Assembly (NCBI GenBank): GCA_021904315.1
Contig: CM038910.1
Location: forward strand, 15,500,001 to 15,564,000
DNA from: Sphagnum magellanicum
Taxonomy: Eukaryota; Streptophyta; Sphagnopsida; Sphagnales; Sphagnaceae
Direction: 5' to 3'
Length of the DNA stretch: 64,000 nucleotides
Under the pieces are notes generated by a model, which was given only the letters and a program-made list of their open reading frames with translations, was not told the origin of the DNA and did no database searches. Below, one piece after another: positions 34,363 through 46,269 of this stretch. Both the position numbers and the translations under genes were made by a program. How positions within the stretch are numbered: the first letter of the stretch is position 1; the number at the start of each line of letters is the position of its first letter.

Positions 34363-34496
34363 TCCGACTTCCATGTTTTTGTAATCCGAGTTGAACTACA
34401 GCTATGAGCAGTTGTTGAGTTCATACATTTTGTTTGAGGACTTTGTGTCTGTAAACAGTTTTGCTATTTTTTCTGTCCTAATTATGCATCTTCAGG
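34363..34496 (+). other. Intron-like segment before gag
   Basis: 134 bp, T-rich, starting GTAGTCCG right after the last codon of the upstream ORF and ending in TTTTTTCTGTCCTAATTATG..CTTCAG immediately before the gag ATG. A branch-point-like CTAAT and a pyrimidine stretch precede the AG. This looks like a spliced leader intron, but the donor is not a strong consensus. Confidence 0.4.
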
Positions 34497-35584
34497 ATGA
34501 CTAGTCCACAGGGCATGGACGAATTGTTCTGGGGGCGCGATCATGAGGATGTTAGCGATTGGGCTGAATGGCTCAGTATGGCGGCAGAGGTGCGCGACCT
34601 CAACACGGACAAACTTTTTAAGATTGCCAAGCTTAATTTGAGAGGCAGAGCCCGGGAGTGGTTCCGAAAGCTGCAGCCGGCACCGACCGATTGGCTTGAG
34701 CTGAGAACATTGATTTTGCAGAAGTATGGCCATGTGGACACTGATGACAATCGAATGAAGCTCGATGTCATCAAACAGGAACCCAAGGAGCGGGTGCAGA
34801 GATATTTTGAGCGATTGGATAAGCTGTTTCAGCGGGGGAAAATTCCCGATGCTGAACAAAGGAGGTGATTTCTAGGTAAGCTAAGACCAGAAATTAGGAA
34901 GATATGTGTTGTTAGGACATACACTGACATAGAAGAGATGGTGGGTGCTGCCACAGAACTTGAGAGGGTGCTGGGTGAGCTCGGCGAAACTCCATTCGAA
35001 CCTCTGAAGGAAGAACAGGAGGAGGGAGTTGCTGAGACAATGATGGGAAGCAAGTTAATGCTTTCAATGATACGCTAATCAATTTCATGAAGGGGAATGT
35101 GTCAAAACTTGTCACATCATCCTCTTCCAGCATGTCTGCAGTATGCCAAATTTGTAAAGGAGGAGACCACACTGCCATAGCATGTCCGAGGCTTAATGAA
35201 CCCCGGCCCAAATGTGCCAAATGTGGGATGCCGCATAGGACAGAGAATTGTGGTGTGAAGTGTTCTTTCTATGCAGGATTAAGGCATTCGGAGGACAGAT
35301 GTTGGAAGAAACCAAGGGATGGGAAGACGCACCCTGGATCAGCTAACTTCCTGGAGGTAATGCTGGATGATGAGGAAGCGACCCTACACCAGTTTAACAA
35401 GCTGTGTGGGAGTGAGAACTTGTTCTCCTACACTCGGGTACCAAGAAGGAGAATGCCTGTGGAGGTGACGCTAGTAGCGTCTGGACCAACGGCTGATGCC
35501 ACAATTGAGAGAGCAAGAGCGAATCGGGAAGAGTCTGTCAAATCAAAGATTCTTTCCCATTTGTCAAAAGAAAGGTATCACTGA
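34497..35584 (+). pseudogene. gag: gag (capsid/nucleocapsid), broken
   Basis: The N-terminal frame (34497-34868) carries the retrotransposon gag capsid pattern: AEWLSMAAEVRDLNTDKLFK, GRAREWFRKLQ, W-x-E-L-R, and VQRYFERLDKLF. A TGA stands at 34866-34868; the frame continues to about 35050, then a frameshift leads into 35087-35584. There two CCHC knuckles are intact (CQICKGGDHTAIAC, CAKCGMPHRTENC) and a third is degenerate (CSFYAGLRHSEDRC, second Cys replaced by Tyr). At least one stop and one frameshift inactivate it. Confidence 0.85.
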
Positions 35585-35598
35585 TGCCGATGTAGACA

Positions 35599-36311
35599 GT
35601 GATGATGATACCAGGGGAGTTGGAGCACCTGGAGAATCTTGTAAAGGTAGCTCGAAGGAAGAAAAATGCGGAGGCTGCAAACATTCAAGTGTCGATGGTT
35701 TCTGCTGTCCCAGCACTTAGACGTCTATGCATCAACAAGATGAATAGGAGCAAGACACTCCACCTTTCGGTGGAAGTGAATCAATGTTTAATTGAAGGAC
35801 TGGTGGATACTGGAGCATCCATGTCAGTCATGGCAGTTGCAGTAGTTCGGGAGTTGGGTCTAATGCATTTAGTGACTGGATCGGAAGCATACAAGACGGC
35901 CTCAAGTGCCTTTACCCAGGCACTCCGCGAATTGAGGAGGTGCCGATAAAAGTTGGAATGCAATGCAGGATGACTTTCATGGTTGTGGATACCGATAGCT
36001 ATGATGTTTTACTTGAACTTGATCTGCTAATCAAAATTGGCGCGATTGTAGACGTCGAACAGGGACTGATCCAAGTCAGGAAAGGTCCTGGGGCTGATGT
36101 GGAAGTGCTGCCACTCACCATGGTGAGTCTAATGCAGAGATCGGACTCAGCCACCAGTGACCACAAAGACGATTGGAGACTTGCGTCTGGGAATTCGGAA
36201 GTAATGAGTGGAACGTCCTACTCATCTCGACAGGACACTTGTGAGCTATTAGCTAAGCTGGAATCTGAGTCTGAGTCTGACTCAAGCGAAAGCTCAGAAG
36301 AAATGACTTAG
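35599..36311 (+). pseudogene. Aspartic protease domain of pol, broken
   Basis: Active-site motif VDTGASMSVM lies near 35805-35835, preceded by INKMNRSKTLHLSVEVNQ. A frameshift near 35940 moves the rest (MTFMVVDTDSYDVLLELDLL, the usual second protease block) into the frame used by the rest of pol. A TAG at 36309-36311 ends the open part. The acidic stretch ESESESDSSESSEE marks the linker to RT. Confidence 0.85.
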
Positions 36312-36503
36312 TTGGTGGATCATGATGAGGAAGCATTTGAGTTTGGGGATACCGAGTTTGAGGAATTGGTCAAGAAGGAGGGACCCCAGCAGATTCTGCA
36401 GCTGACAATGCAGACCAATGCGGACGATTTTATGAAGGAGGAGCTTACCGATGTTGATGACTACGCCGACTAGATCTAGTGGGCTGATGATGAGGAGCGA
36501 CAT

Positions 36504-38198
36504 ATGCAAAGTCTATCAGAAACAACAATTGCAACCGAAAAATCTGTGCTGCTGCAGGTTCAGCGGATGGAGATCGATGATTGCGACGATAGAGTTGAAG
36601 AGCGAATCATGAAGAACCCCAAGGAGGAAACACGGTGGGGTGAGATTTGTCAGAAGATCAGGATCGATCAGCACTTGGATAAAGGGATGGAACGACAACT
36701 GTGGAGCATTCTGGAGCAATATCAAGATGTGTTCGCATGGAACAAAGGAGAACTCGAGTGTTGCAACATTGGAGAGCATATCATCGACACACAAGGATTC
36801 CCACCTTGTAAGGTAGCTCTTGGTTGATTGTCGTATTGGGAAGAAGCAGAGGTAAACCGGCAGATTAATGTGTTGGTCGAGTTGGGAAAAATGAGGCCAA
36901 GCAACTCAACATATGCATGCCGTGTAACTCTGCTAGTCAAGAAGGATGGGAGCAGGCGATTCTGTGGGGACTACAGACCCCTCAACTTACAAACTCGGAG
37001 GGATTCATTCCCTATGCCCCTAGTAGAAGATGTAATCTCTCAATTAGGAAAGTCAGCATGGTTCATTGCGTTGGATTTGCAATTGGGATTTTGGCAGATC
37101 AGGATGGCTCATGAGGACGTAGGGAAGATAGCACTGGTTACCAAGAGCGGATTGTTTGAATGGACTGTCATGCCATTCGGGCTCAAAAATGCCACGAGTA
37201 CTTTTACGCGGACCATGACTGAAGTCTTCAAGGATGTGGGGGACTCGTTCCTAAAGATCTTCGTTGATGACCTCAATGTCCACAGTAAAGAATGGCAGGA
37301 TCATCTTCAGCATCTGAGAGTTGTACTCTCCACACTAAGGGAAGTGAACCTGAAGTTGAATCCGAGCAAGTGCTATTTTGCTGCAGCAAGTGTTGTTTTC
37401 CTAGGACATGTAGTTAATAAGGAAGGAACTAGGCTTGACCCTAGTAAGATTGATGCGGTGCGGGGATTTCCAACACCTACGACAGTCACCACTGTCAGAT
37501 CCTTCCTAGGACTGACAGGGTACTACCGCAATTATATTAAGGGATATTCGAAACTGGCAGGTCCTTTGTTTGAGCTCACTAAGAAGGATGTGGATTTTGT
37601 CTGGACTCGGGATTGCCAGAAGGCGTTTGACGCTTTGAAGAAGGCACTAATGGGAGCTCCAATCTTGGTGAGGCCGAATTTCAAGGAGCCATTTTACCTT
37701 AATGTGGACTGGTCGACCAAGGGTGTTGGCGCGATCCTGTCACAGAAAGAGGGGAGGTTTGAGAGGGTCATAGCCTATGCCAGCAAGGCATTGACGATGG
37801 CACAAAAGAAGTTTCACCCCATGGAAGGGGAATGCTATGCTTTGATCTGGGGGATCCTGCACTTCAGACAATACTTGCATAGAACCCACTTCACGTTGAG
37901 GACGGACCATAAGCCGCTCGAATGGCTGGCGACTGTGTCCGATGCGCATGGGAGAAGGGGTAGGTGGATTGACCTGCTCCAGGACTACAGTTTCAAGATA
38001 GTCCACCGACCGGGAATGAGGCATGCGAATGCCGACGCCTTGAGTCGGAATCCGATGGGACGAGCTATGGATGATGAGGACTTCCAACAGGAGATCCAGG
38101 ATGATCCCCACACACAACATGGACTGCCCGTAGTAACTGAGAAGGTACTGTTTGTTCGACATGGCCAGTATATGGAGTGGCGTGGGAACAGAAGGTAG
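36504..38198 (+). pseudogene. pol: Reverse transcriptase and RNase H of pol
   Basis: After a TGA at 36825-36827, a 456-codon frame covers RT: LLVKKDGSRRFCGDYRPLN, ALDLQLGFWQIRM, MPFGLKNATSTFTRTM, catalytic FVDDLNVHS (Tyr replaced by Phe before VDD), LGHVV and FLGLTGYYRNYIKGYSKLAGPL. RNase H follows: NVDWSTKGVGAILSQ, ECYALIWGILHFRQYL, TDHKPLEWL, HRPGMRHANADALSR. The first RNase H acidic residue is present. A TAG at 38196-38198 interrupts the linker to integrase. Apart from these stops this is the best-preserved part. Confidence 0.93.
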
Positions 38199-38276
38199 AG
38201 GAAGGAAATTACTAAGCATCACGAGTGTCGTCTCGGAATCAAACATTGGCACGATTCAGAACCTCACCACCTGTTC

Positions 38277-39803
38277 ATGATCGACTTGGTGACTGCAACT
38301 GATTCAGAGGTGGAGGTGACCCCAAGTGCAGAACGGTTGGGGGTAGCCAAACGTGAAGACTTGGAGGTTGATCAGGGGCATCGAAAGGGCCGGATCAGGT
38401 ATTATGACAAAAGGGAGCAGCTGGAGCTGGTTCTAGCTGCTCAAGGATTATCTGAGGCCGGAGGACATAAGGTGAACCTAACCATTGTGGATGAAGAAGC
38501 TGAGTATGGAGTTGAGGTGAAGGAACCTGACATATGGCAGGATTCGACCTGTCTGGCGCTCTTGAAGGAAGGAGTGCTACCCGATGTGGTTGAGCTGGAG
38601 GAGGGCAAGAGAGCTAGGAAGCGAGCAGAGCACTACTGTTGGAAAGAGCAGAGGCTCTTCTTCAAAGACCTGTATGTGCCCACACCTGAGGAGAGAAGGA
38701 CACTAGTGGTGCAGATGCATGAGGACTTGGGGCACTCTGGCAAACAGAGACTCTTAGCTGAGATCTGTCGAAGGTATTTCTGGCACTGTCGCACTGAGGA
38801 CGTCAAATCGGCGGTCAGGAGTTGCTAGCAATGTCAGCTGGTTAAAAGTGAAGGAAGCATCCGATTTGGGGATGAGAGGCTCAAAAGCATCCCTGTTTGT
38901 GATTTGTTTTACAAAGTGGTGATGGACACTGCGGGGCCTCTGCTTGAAACCAAGGCAGGGAACAAGTACATACTTGTGGCCATCGACCATTACTCCAAAT
39001 GGTGTGAAGCCAAGGCTGTGGCTGATCATGGTGCAAGGACGGCCGCCAGGTTCCTAGAAGACGATTTGATTTGCAAGTATGGAGTGCCTGGGTTTATACT
39101 GACTGACAATGGAGGGGAGTGGGGTGTAGAATTTGAGATTATGTGCAAGGACTATGCCATACAACATCAGCGCACTGTGCCTCAGTGGCCCCAGTGCAAC
39201 GGCATGGCGGAACGCATGATCAAGACCATCAAGCATGGTATCACGGTTCTGGCCACGAATCCAACGAATGTGGATTGCTGGGATGAGCACCTGGCTAAGG
39301 TTTTGTTTGGATACAGGTGTGGAGTCCAAGCAAGCACCAAGTTCTCACCGTTCATGGTTCTAACCGGTCGCGCACCAAGACTCAGGGCTGACGACTACCT
39401 GAGTGCACTAACTAGTGTTGTGGATGATGGAGTAGATGTGGGACAGATTGCAGCACAATTTCTGGAGAAGGTGAAGCTCATAGCCAGCATACATGAGAAC
39501 GTATTGCTCAACGTAGAGCAGGCATAGAAGAAGCAACAAAGCACGTATGCAAACAGGCAAGGCAAACACCTGTTTGAAGGTCTCATTACTGGAGAAACCA
39601 TGGTCAAAATGAAGAAGCCAGGCAAGAAACGTGCGTTGGCTGCAAGTTGGGAAGGCCCATACCGGTTTGTTGGGCATGTGGATGGGAAAGGCAACTATGA
39701 TTTTGAAAAAGGATGTCGATTGTGTATCATTGAAGATGCTGACGGAATACAGTGGGAGAGATCAAGGAGGGACTTACAGATCTTCCACATGCAACCTGAT
39801 TAA
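38277..39803 (+). pseudogene. Integrase of pol
   Basis: Same frame as RT. The N-terminal zinc domain has HEDLGHSGKQRL and a terminal C-x2-C pair split by a TAG at 38826-38828. The DDE core is present: DTAGPLLETKAGNKYILVAI, LTDNGGEW and NGMAERMIKTIKHG. Then GYRCGVQASTKFSPF, a TAG at 39525-39527, and a C-terminal SWEGPYRFVGHVDGKGNYDF (GPY/F-type module) ending in HMQPD and a stop. No chromodomain is visible. Confidence 0.9.
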
Positions 39804-39828
39804 GCAGAGCTGAGGGACTCCGCTTTTT

Positions 39829-39841
39829 AAGAAGGGAGGGG
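39829..39841 (+). other. Polypurine tract
   Basis: AAGAAGGGAGGGG ends 7 bp before the 3' LTR start (TGTAACCC at 39849), the usual site of plus-strand priming. Confidence 0.85.
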
Positions 39842-39848
39842 CTACATA

Positions 39849-40669
39849 TGTAACCCGAAATTAGGTTACATCCGACTCCTGGATGTCACTGATCAGGGAA
39901 GTTAGGTCGTTGTTAATTAAGCTGTTGCTTTCTATGACGACTGCTTTTACATGAGAAGCTTTGCTGGATTGGGGAGAGGAGCTGTACTGAGGAGTTTTGC
40001 ATGACGGCTGCACTGAATGGGTATGGAGCTTGAATGGCGGCTCCAAATTATGACTGAGGTTGGCAATGCAATTATGGAGAATGGCGGCTTGGAGCGTGAA
40101 GGAGGCGGCACTAGAGAATTGGAGAAGCTTCTGGAAGGAGCGAACGGGAGGTGGAAGGATAGATCAGGAGGGCCGTTTGGAGGAAGGAAGGGTAGTGTGT
40201 TTGGAGTTAGACTGGATAGTGGTGAGGCAGAGGGGAGAGCTTAGCTATGCTTGAGATTTTTCCGCTGCGTCTGAGGGGTAATTGAACTCTTGTTGCTGAG
40301 CTGAATGAAAGGAATTGAAGAGAATGAAAAACAATATGTTGAGGCAACTTTAGGACTTTCTTCTTTTTGATGCGAGCTTCTAATGGCCAGAAATGCTTGA
40401 GCTCTCGAGGATGTACATATTCTGTGAATAAGCAATGAAGAATTTCTTTGGAATTATATCAGTGTAGAGATGCATGATAGGAAGTGTGTGTCGTTGAATT
40501 GCTGTGTCGTTGGGTCGGTCAGTCTATGAATCGTTAAGGGATCAGGGAGAGCAGGAAACCAGTTTGAGTCTTGGAGATGTTGAGCTGTCAACTGATGTGA
40601 GGTCGATCTACGCCAGGGTTCACATCATATAGTGTATGTGCTGTTTGTTTTCATAGGACCCTCTTCTTT
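39849..40669 (+). repeat. 3' LTR
   Basis: About 821 bp. It aligns with the 5' LTR end to end except for a 49-bp insertion around 40042-40090, where AATGGCGGCT is present on both sides, and lack of the 27-bp duplication of the 5' LTR. Polyadenylation and termination would occur here. Confidence 0.9.
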
Positions 40670-40677
40670 TGGCTACA

Positions 40678-41115
40678 ATGTAACAAATGTCATCATTTTT
40701 TCAACAAATGATGTTCATTGCAATGCGTGTCATTCAAAATCGATAGTTAAAAAATTAGGCTTTTTTTGTGGTTCCATTGCAATTAATGATGAAGTTGTGT
40801 TATTGACTATTGAAGGCAAATGGCTTGAAGCAATTGTGCATATAATAGAATTGAAATTCTTGGATTTGCCTCATCCAAAATAAGTTCAACTTTTCATTTC
40901 AATTTACATTCAAGGTAAATTTTAATTGTTGCCCACATTTGCACTTGTTGGCTTTCAAGAAAACATCCAACAATTTATCCAATAAGTGGAAATTAATGTG
41001 AAGGGTGAAGGTTTAATTATTCCTTTAGCAATTATTCTTGGTGACAATGTCTAGCGTAATGTGAAACACAAGTTTCATTTTTATGATTCAAAATCAATTT
41101 TTAAACAAAAACCCT
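40678..41115 (+). pseudogene. Right part of the split Cys-motif ORF
   Basis: The open frame contains FSTNDVHCNACHSKSIVKKL, FFCGSIAINDEVVLLTIEGK and WLEAIVHIIELKF. It then continues in the same frame past a few stops (QLFISIYIQGKF, LIIPLAIILGDNV) to about 41115. It is the continuation of the stretch ending at 32828. C-x2-C-H followed by an alternating hydrophobic domain would fit a zinc-ribbon-plus-OB arrangement as in RPA-like proteins of plant Helitrons, but this is a tentative reading. Confidence 0.45.
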
Positions 41116-41865
41116 CTTAGATGTTAAAGTTGTTAAATGTTTTAATGTGACCTTTTTATAATTACTTTTAATATGAAAATATCTACATATGTGAAAACTC
41201 CCTATATCAAAATTTTGATTTAAATAGCCCTTATTATATAATCATTTTCATAGTTTTTTTCTAAAGGAAAAGGAAAGTTTTCATACATCAATTTACATCA
41301 AGTGCTAAAAATAATTCTAAATGTAACATTTTGTATGTGAAATAAATTTTTAATGATTTTTTTTTCCCAATGCAAGTAGTTTTCCAATGAAAGTAATTTT
41401 TTCAATGAAAATGAGTTTTTAATATATGTAGTTTTTTTATGTAAGTAATTTTTTAATGCATGCAAATTTTTAATGCAAATATTTTTTTCGATTAATATTT
41501 TTTTCAATGCTAGCAAATGTTTAATTCAAGGAATTTTTCCATCTAAACAATTTTTCAATATAAATAGTGTTTCAATGCAAAGAATTTTCCAAAAAAATGA
41601 AGCAAATAGTTTTGAATGAATCATTGATTTTTTTTTTTTAATGTGTTAATGTGGGAACCATGATTTTGTTTACATATCTAGATATCCATTAAATTGAAGT
41701 TCATAATAATGTAAACATCAAGTGATTAAATCTTGTTGATTAATCATTTCAAAATGTATTGCATTCATATGGCCTTCATTTAATTTCAACTTACAAATAT
41801 GAAATAGGCAATTATCTTTTTGATTTTATATGTTATTTATTAGATAATCATTTATCATCTATGAA
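41116..41865. other. AT-rich intergenic DNA
   Basis: Nothing recognisable. It includes repeated AATTTTTTAATG(A/C)A phrases (41340-41480) of low complexity. Confidence 0.5.
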
Positions 41866-42600
41866 TTGAGACAAAATAATATGGCACATTTAAATCAATG
41901 TTTATTATTAAATACAAAAAAAACCCAACAATGTCATATTCAAGAATTAAATCCAAGTTTTTTGTTTGATTTACATCAAAACATGGTCACAAACAAACAT
42001 CAATATGCGACAAAAATGACATTAAGTGCTAGTATGGGAGGTTTGTGGGGAGATTTCACTACAATATTTTGGATAACTAAATCACAAATATGATATTTTA
42101 GCATGGATAACTAAATATCACAAATATGAATTTTTACCATATATATATATTTCATGTGATTCATAATTTGTGTATGGGAGGTTTGTTTGGAAATTTCACT
42201 ACAATATTTATAGAGGCCAATTTACATTTGGAATAAAATATTAAAACACATTATGTTTTGATGTGTCATGGATTTTCAATCTATTCCATTACACATAACA
42301 CACAAATTTCAACTTTTTGACCAATTCAATATGTTAATAGTTTATTTAGGTCTTTGCTTACTTTTTAAGTTAATGGTTCCAAGGTTATTGTAGATTTAAA
42401 TGATTTTCCATCTCTTTTAGAATCAATGCTGTAACAACCTCCTATTGCAATTAGTTATGCGTTTCCATTGGAATTAAAAAATGAATTATGCATTAATGGA
42501 CATTTTGAACATCATACATATGTACAAGTTGTTTACATAATATTAATGAAAGGGTGTATTCATGATTAGGGTACCAAAAAAAAAAACTTATATTTAAAAG
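41866..42600 (+). pseudogene. Coding-like relic, probable 5' part of the Helitron
   Basis: Open stretch 41866-42093 (with QCHIQELNPSFLFDLHQNMV and LWGDFTTIFWI). After a broken part, 42370-42590 reads VIVDLNDFPSLLESML, ISYAFPLELKNELCINGHFE and IILMKGCIHD with stops between. The phrases are protein-like and on the same strand as the Helitron replicase and helicase downstream. I do not recognise a domain. Confidence 0.35.
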
Positions 42601-43449
42601 ACTACAAAGGACAACTTTGGATTTTTTTAATTTTATATAATTATAATTGTAATGAATTGTTGTAAGCCAATAGATAAAATGATGTTTTTAATTAATAAAA
42701 ATATTTTAAAATAATTTGGATACTATGTAAATGTCATTTTGAGTCCTATAAACTAAATATGTCAAATGTCTAAACTACATTTTTTAAAAAAAATAATCAA
42801 AATGAATGTAAAAAGCCAAACAATTGATTTCAAATTTTTTGTACAACAAAAACATACCCCTTTCTATGAAAACATATATTCATTATACGAACTTGATGAA
42901 AAACCAAATTATACAAAATTTAAAAGCTTTTAAACTTTGAAAGAAAGGGTTGCGAAGAAAAAGATTTTTTTAAAAGACCATTTGACAAAATAATTATGTT
43001 CAATGGGTTCAAAATGTCTAGCTTGAGGTGCACATCACATGTGCAAAAAAATTCTTGTGAAAAAACATGTTTGGTTGTCCATTGAAATTCAATTTTGGAA
43101 TTTTTGGGAATTTTTAAGTTTCTGGCTATAAACCAAAATATTTGTACATAATTATGTATGAATGTGAAAACTTAACACTACCACATGAATTATCTTACAT
43201 TGGACTATTCAATTTTCTCATTTAAATTTGTTTCAAGTAAATATTATTTGCAAAAAGTAGCCCCATAATAATCTTTGAATTTTTTTCCTTTTGTTGGAAC
43301 CCCATCCGTGAATAAGCCCGAAAATAAATGACCTTTATATCAAGTACCAAATAAGTTTTTTAGAAATAAAATCATTTCATCAATTTAAAAATTAACACAA
43401 TTATAAGAACATTTCATTTCATCATGTTTTACTTTTGCTTATAAATTAC

Positions 43450-45500
43450 AAGGGTATGGGAAATATACGATGCATGGTAGTGTTATTAATGTCCTTACAA
43501 ATGTGGCTCAAATTCAATTTATATTACTTACACATGATGGTGTAATAATATGTGTGTTTTTTAAGCAACATCTTGAATACAAATCACTTTATATGTTAGG
43601 AAATGTTCATCCAAATATGGTGATGGTTGTTTTACAAAATTTAATTGAAACATCATTATATAAATATTCAAATGTTGCCATTTACCATCAATGGGTAAGT
43701 TTGTTCATTTTGTATGTGAACTCAAAATTTCAAATTCCTATTCATAATAATGCATCATTTAATAATGAAAAAATATATTATACACTAATAGATTCAATGA
43801 TACATAAATTTTTAAATGTTCCAAAAATAATGAATTATGATAATATTATATATTCTATTGCCCCAAATAAAAAATTTCACCCTTTAAATTTATTTAAATA
43901 TAAACATTTAAAGGAGTTAAATTTTTCAACATTGTTTTATAGGCAACTTCGATAATTTTCTGAAGGTTTGTCATATTAAAAAATAGTCCAATGGGAATTA
44001 TTTCATAAACTTAACGATTTTCAACAAATATTTCAAACCTTTTTTTAAATTGTTAAAATTTCCATCTAAAAAGTCATAGGTTTTAATTGGTTATGAATAT
44101 GAAAAGGAAAACTATGTGGTAAAACTTTAAAAGCTTATCAAATATGAGATAAATCAAATTTAAATAATATTTTCAAATCATACTTAGGTTATCGTGATTT
44201 GGAAGGTTTGTGTAATTCATTTGATTATTTTGAAAGGTTACAAAAAAAATTATTTGCAATGATTCAATAACTTAATCTTTCAATGTTATTTGTCATTTTT
44301 ACATTTATTGAAAGATTATGGGATTTTCTCATCAAAGTTTTACACACATTAGATGCTTCAAAATTAAATCTTTCAAATAAACTAGAAGACTCCAATACGT
44401 TCATATAACAAAATTAATATGAATCATCCCTATCACATGTGCAAAATATTATAATCATAAAACATTTTATTTTCGCAAACTTATTGTAAAAGATCATTCT
44501 TTTTTGGGGCATATTTCTAATTGTTTTTCACCACTAAACTCTAAAATTGTGGGAGCAAACATGATCATGAATTTTTTTATGGATAAAAAATGCACCTATG
44601 TAGGGAGTGCACATAAATGAAAAAATTGAATGGTTTGTAGACATGTATATTTCTTGTGATGTATAATTGTTACCAAACCCATTGTAAAATGCATAATAAC
44701 ATCAACACACACGTACATGTAGGAAAAAAAACCATGTTGTTTGTAGATTTCATTACCCATTACTTTTTATGCATGAAACAAAATATTTCAATCTTTGAAA
44801 GATTTAAAAGAAAATGATGATATATCATTTTTTGAATATCTAAATTCCTTAAACTTTCATGATTATATATATATTGAAAAATAAATTTACAAAGCTGCAC
44901 ATTTTCTTAAAATGAACTCTTAAAAACATAAAAACTAATGCATTTAGTATATATGTTACTCATTTGTGATTTGCAAATACATATATTCAATTTATCTTAG
45001 ACCCATATGTCATTACAATATATTGCATATCATATATGACAAAAATATATAAATCAATAACATCAAAATTATATCATTAAAAAAATGCATCACAAATAAT
45101 ATAGATGCAAATACAAAAATTCAAAAGTTAGGTAATTCTTTTTTGATGCCCAACAAATAGTTGTTCAACTTGATGCTTACCTTGTGCTTTTTTTACCATT
45201 ATATCATTCATTTTAAACATTTCAATTCATAAATATTTTTCTTTTTAAATAATATGCCTTTGTATAAAAATCACAAGTTGCATTAAATTAATTGAAACCA
45301 AATCCAATTGATATAATGTGTTCATTGATCCTAAAAAAAAATTTAATTATTCTAATCAATATGAATCATTGTCATTAGCAAAACATCAAAGTGCAAATGG
45401 GATAACACGAGCCACACTTGCTTGTTTTTTGACTATTTTTGTGATAGCTTTTGGGGAAACATTCTTAGATTATTTTTGGAATATTTTTGAAAAAGTCTTT
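43450..45500 (+). pseudogene. Helitron replicase N-terminal region, decayed
   Basis: Open stretch 43470-43955 contains MHGSVINVLTNV, HLEYKSLYMLGNVHPNMVMV, and then FHPLNLFKYKHLKELNFSTL. Known: Helitron-encoded proteins carry a GNVRP-type stretch and an FRPLGLFKD..SEELNFPTLF-type stretch in this order before the Rep domain. Further pieces in changing frames follow: RRLQYVHI, KPIVKCIITSTHTYM, FFEYLNSLNFHDYIYIE, LGNSFLMPN. Many stops and shifts make it a pseudogene. The catalytic HUH and Tyr motifs could not be located. Confidence 0.65.
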
Positions 45501-46269
45501 TAAAAATTCTTTAAATTCTTAAAAAAATTATTCATATTATTTTATTAAGGTTCATGTTAAAACATTGGCAAAAAATGTCATTTTCAAAAAAATTGAAATA
45601 TAATTACAAGTTTTTTTACTTCTTAAAAACAAACGTTATAGTGTTTAATGAATGTTTTTGTTTATTTTTTATTCATTGGATTACTTTCAAATTGATTCAT
45701 GTGTTCCCAAGATATATTAAAAATTAAAAATTAAAAAAAAATCTTATAATTTCAACAAAAAAATAAATTACAATTTTAAAACATGAAAAAACCAAACAAA
45801 GGTAACATTGCTAAGGTATGTGTTATTATGACTATACTTTCAAAACATCGCAAACATCAAAACATTGCAAATAAAAAATTATTAGGTTTGTAAATTATAA
45901 TAAATATAAAATATTGAAAATTGGTCAAGAGAACAAGTTTTATTCTATTCACCATTTGAAATTAAGAAAACTCACAACTCGGAATTAATGTAATTAGGCA
46001 TGATTTATATTGTTGACAACATGATGCAATTTCTAAGATTAAATCTATTTTCAACTACCAAATGCCATATCCAAATATCCAAAAAATGGATGAGTTAATA
46101 GATTCGAAATTAAAACCATTACATTCAACTAACATTTGGACTGACAATTAAATAATGAAGTAAATGATTCACATCCTACAATTCATGTAAAAATATCAAT
46201 ATTGAACGTTATGATTTATGATTTGACTTTGTCATTTAATCACATAATGGATCAAACCAAAAATTATAA

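Larger units (their letters stand above)
32829..40669 (+). mobile_element. Ty3/gypsy LTR retrotransposon, about 7.8 kb, degenerate
   Basis: A full-structure element: 5' LTR 32829-33627, tRNA-iMet primer site, extra ORFs, gag with zinc knuckles, aspartic protease, reverse transcriptase, RNase H, integrase, polypurine tract and 3' LTR 39849-40669. The order protease-RT-RNaseH-integrase defines Ty3/gypsy. No chromodomain follows the integrase. Coding frames are broken by stops and a few frameshifts, so it is not autonomous. The LTRs are very similar apart from two indels and scattered substitutions, indicating a moderately young insertion. The LTR starts TGTAACCC. The 3' boundary is uncertain by about 8 bp: 40669 by the primer site, or 40677 if the end is ..CTACA with ATGT duplicated at 32825-32828 and 40678-40681. 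Confidence 0.93.
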
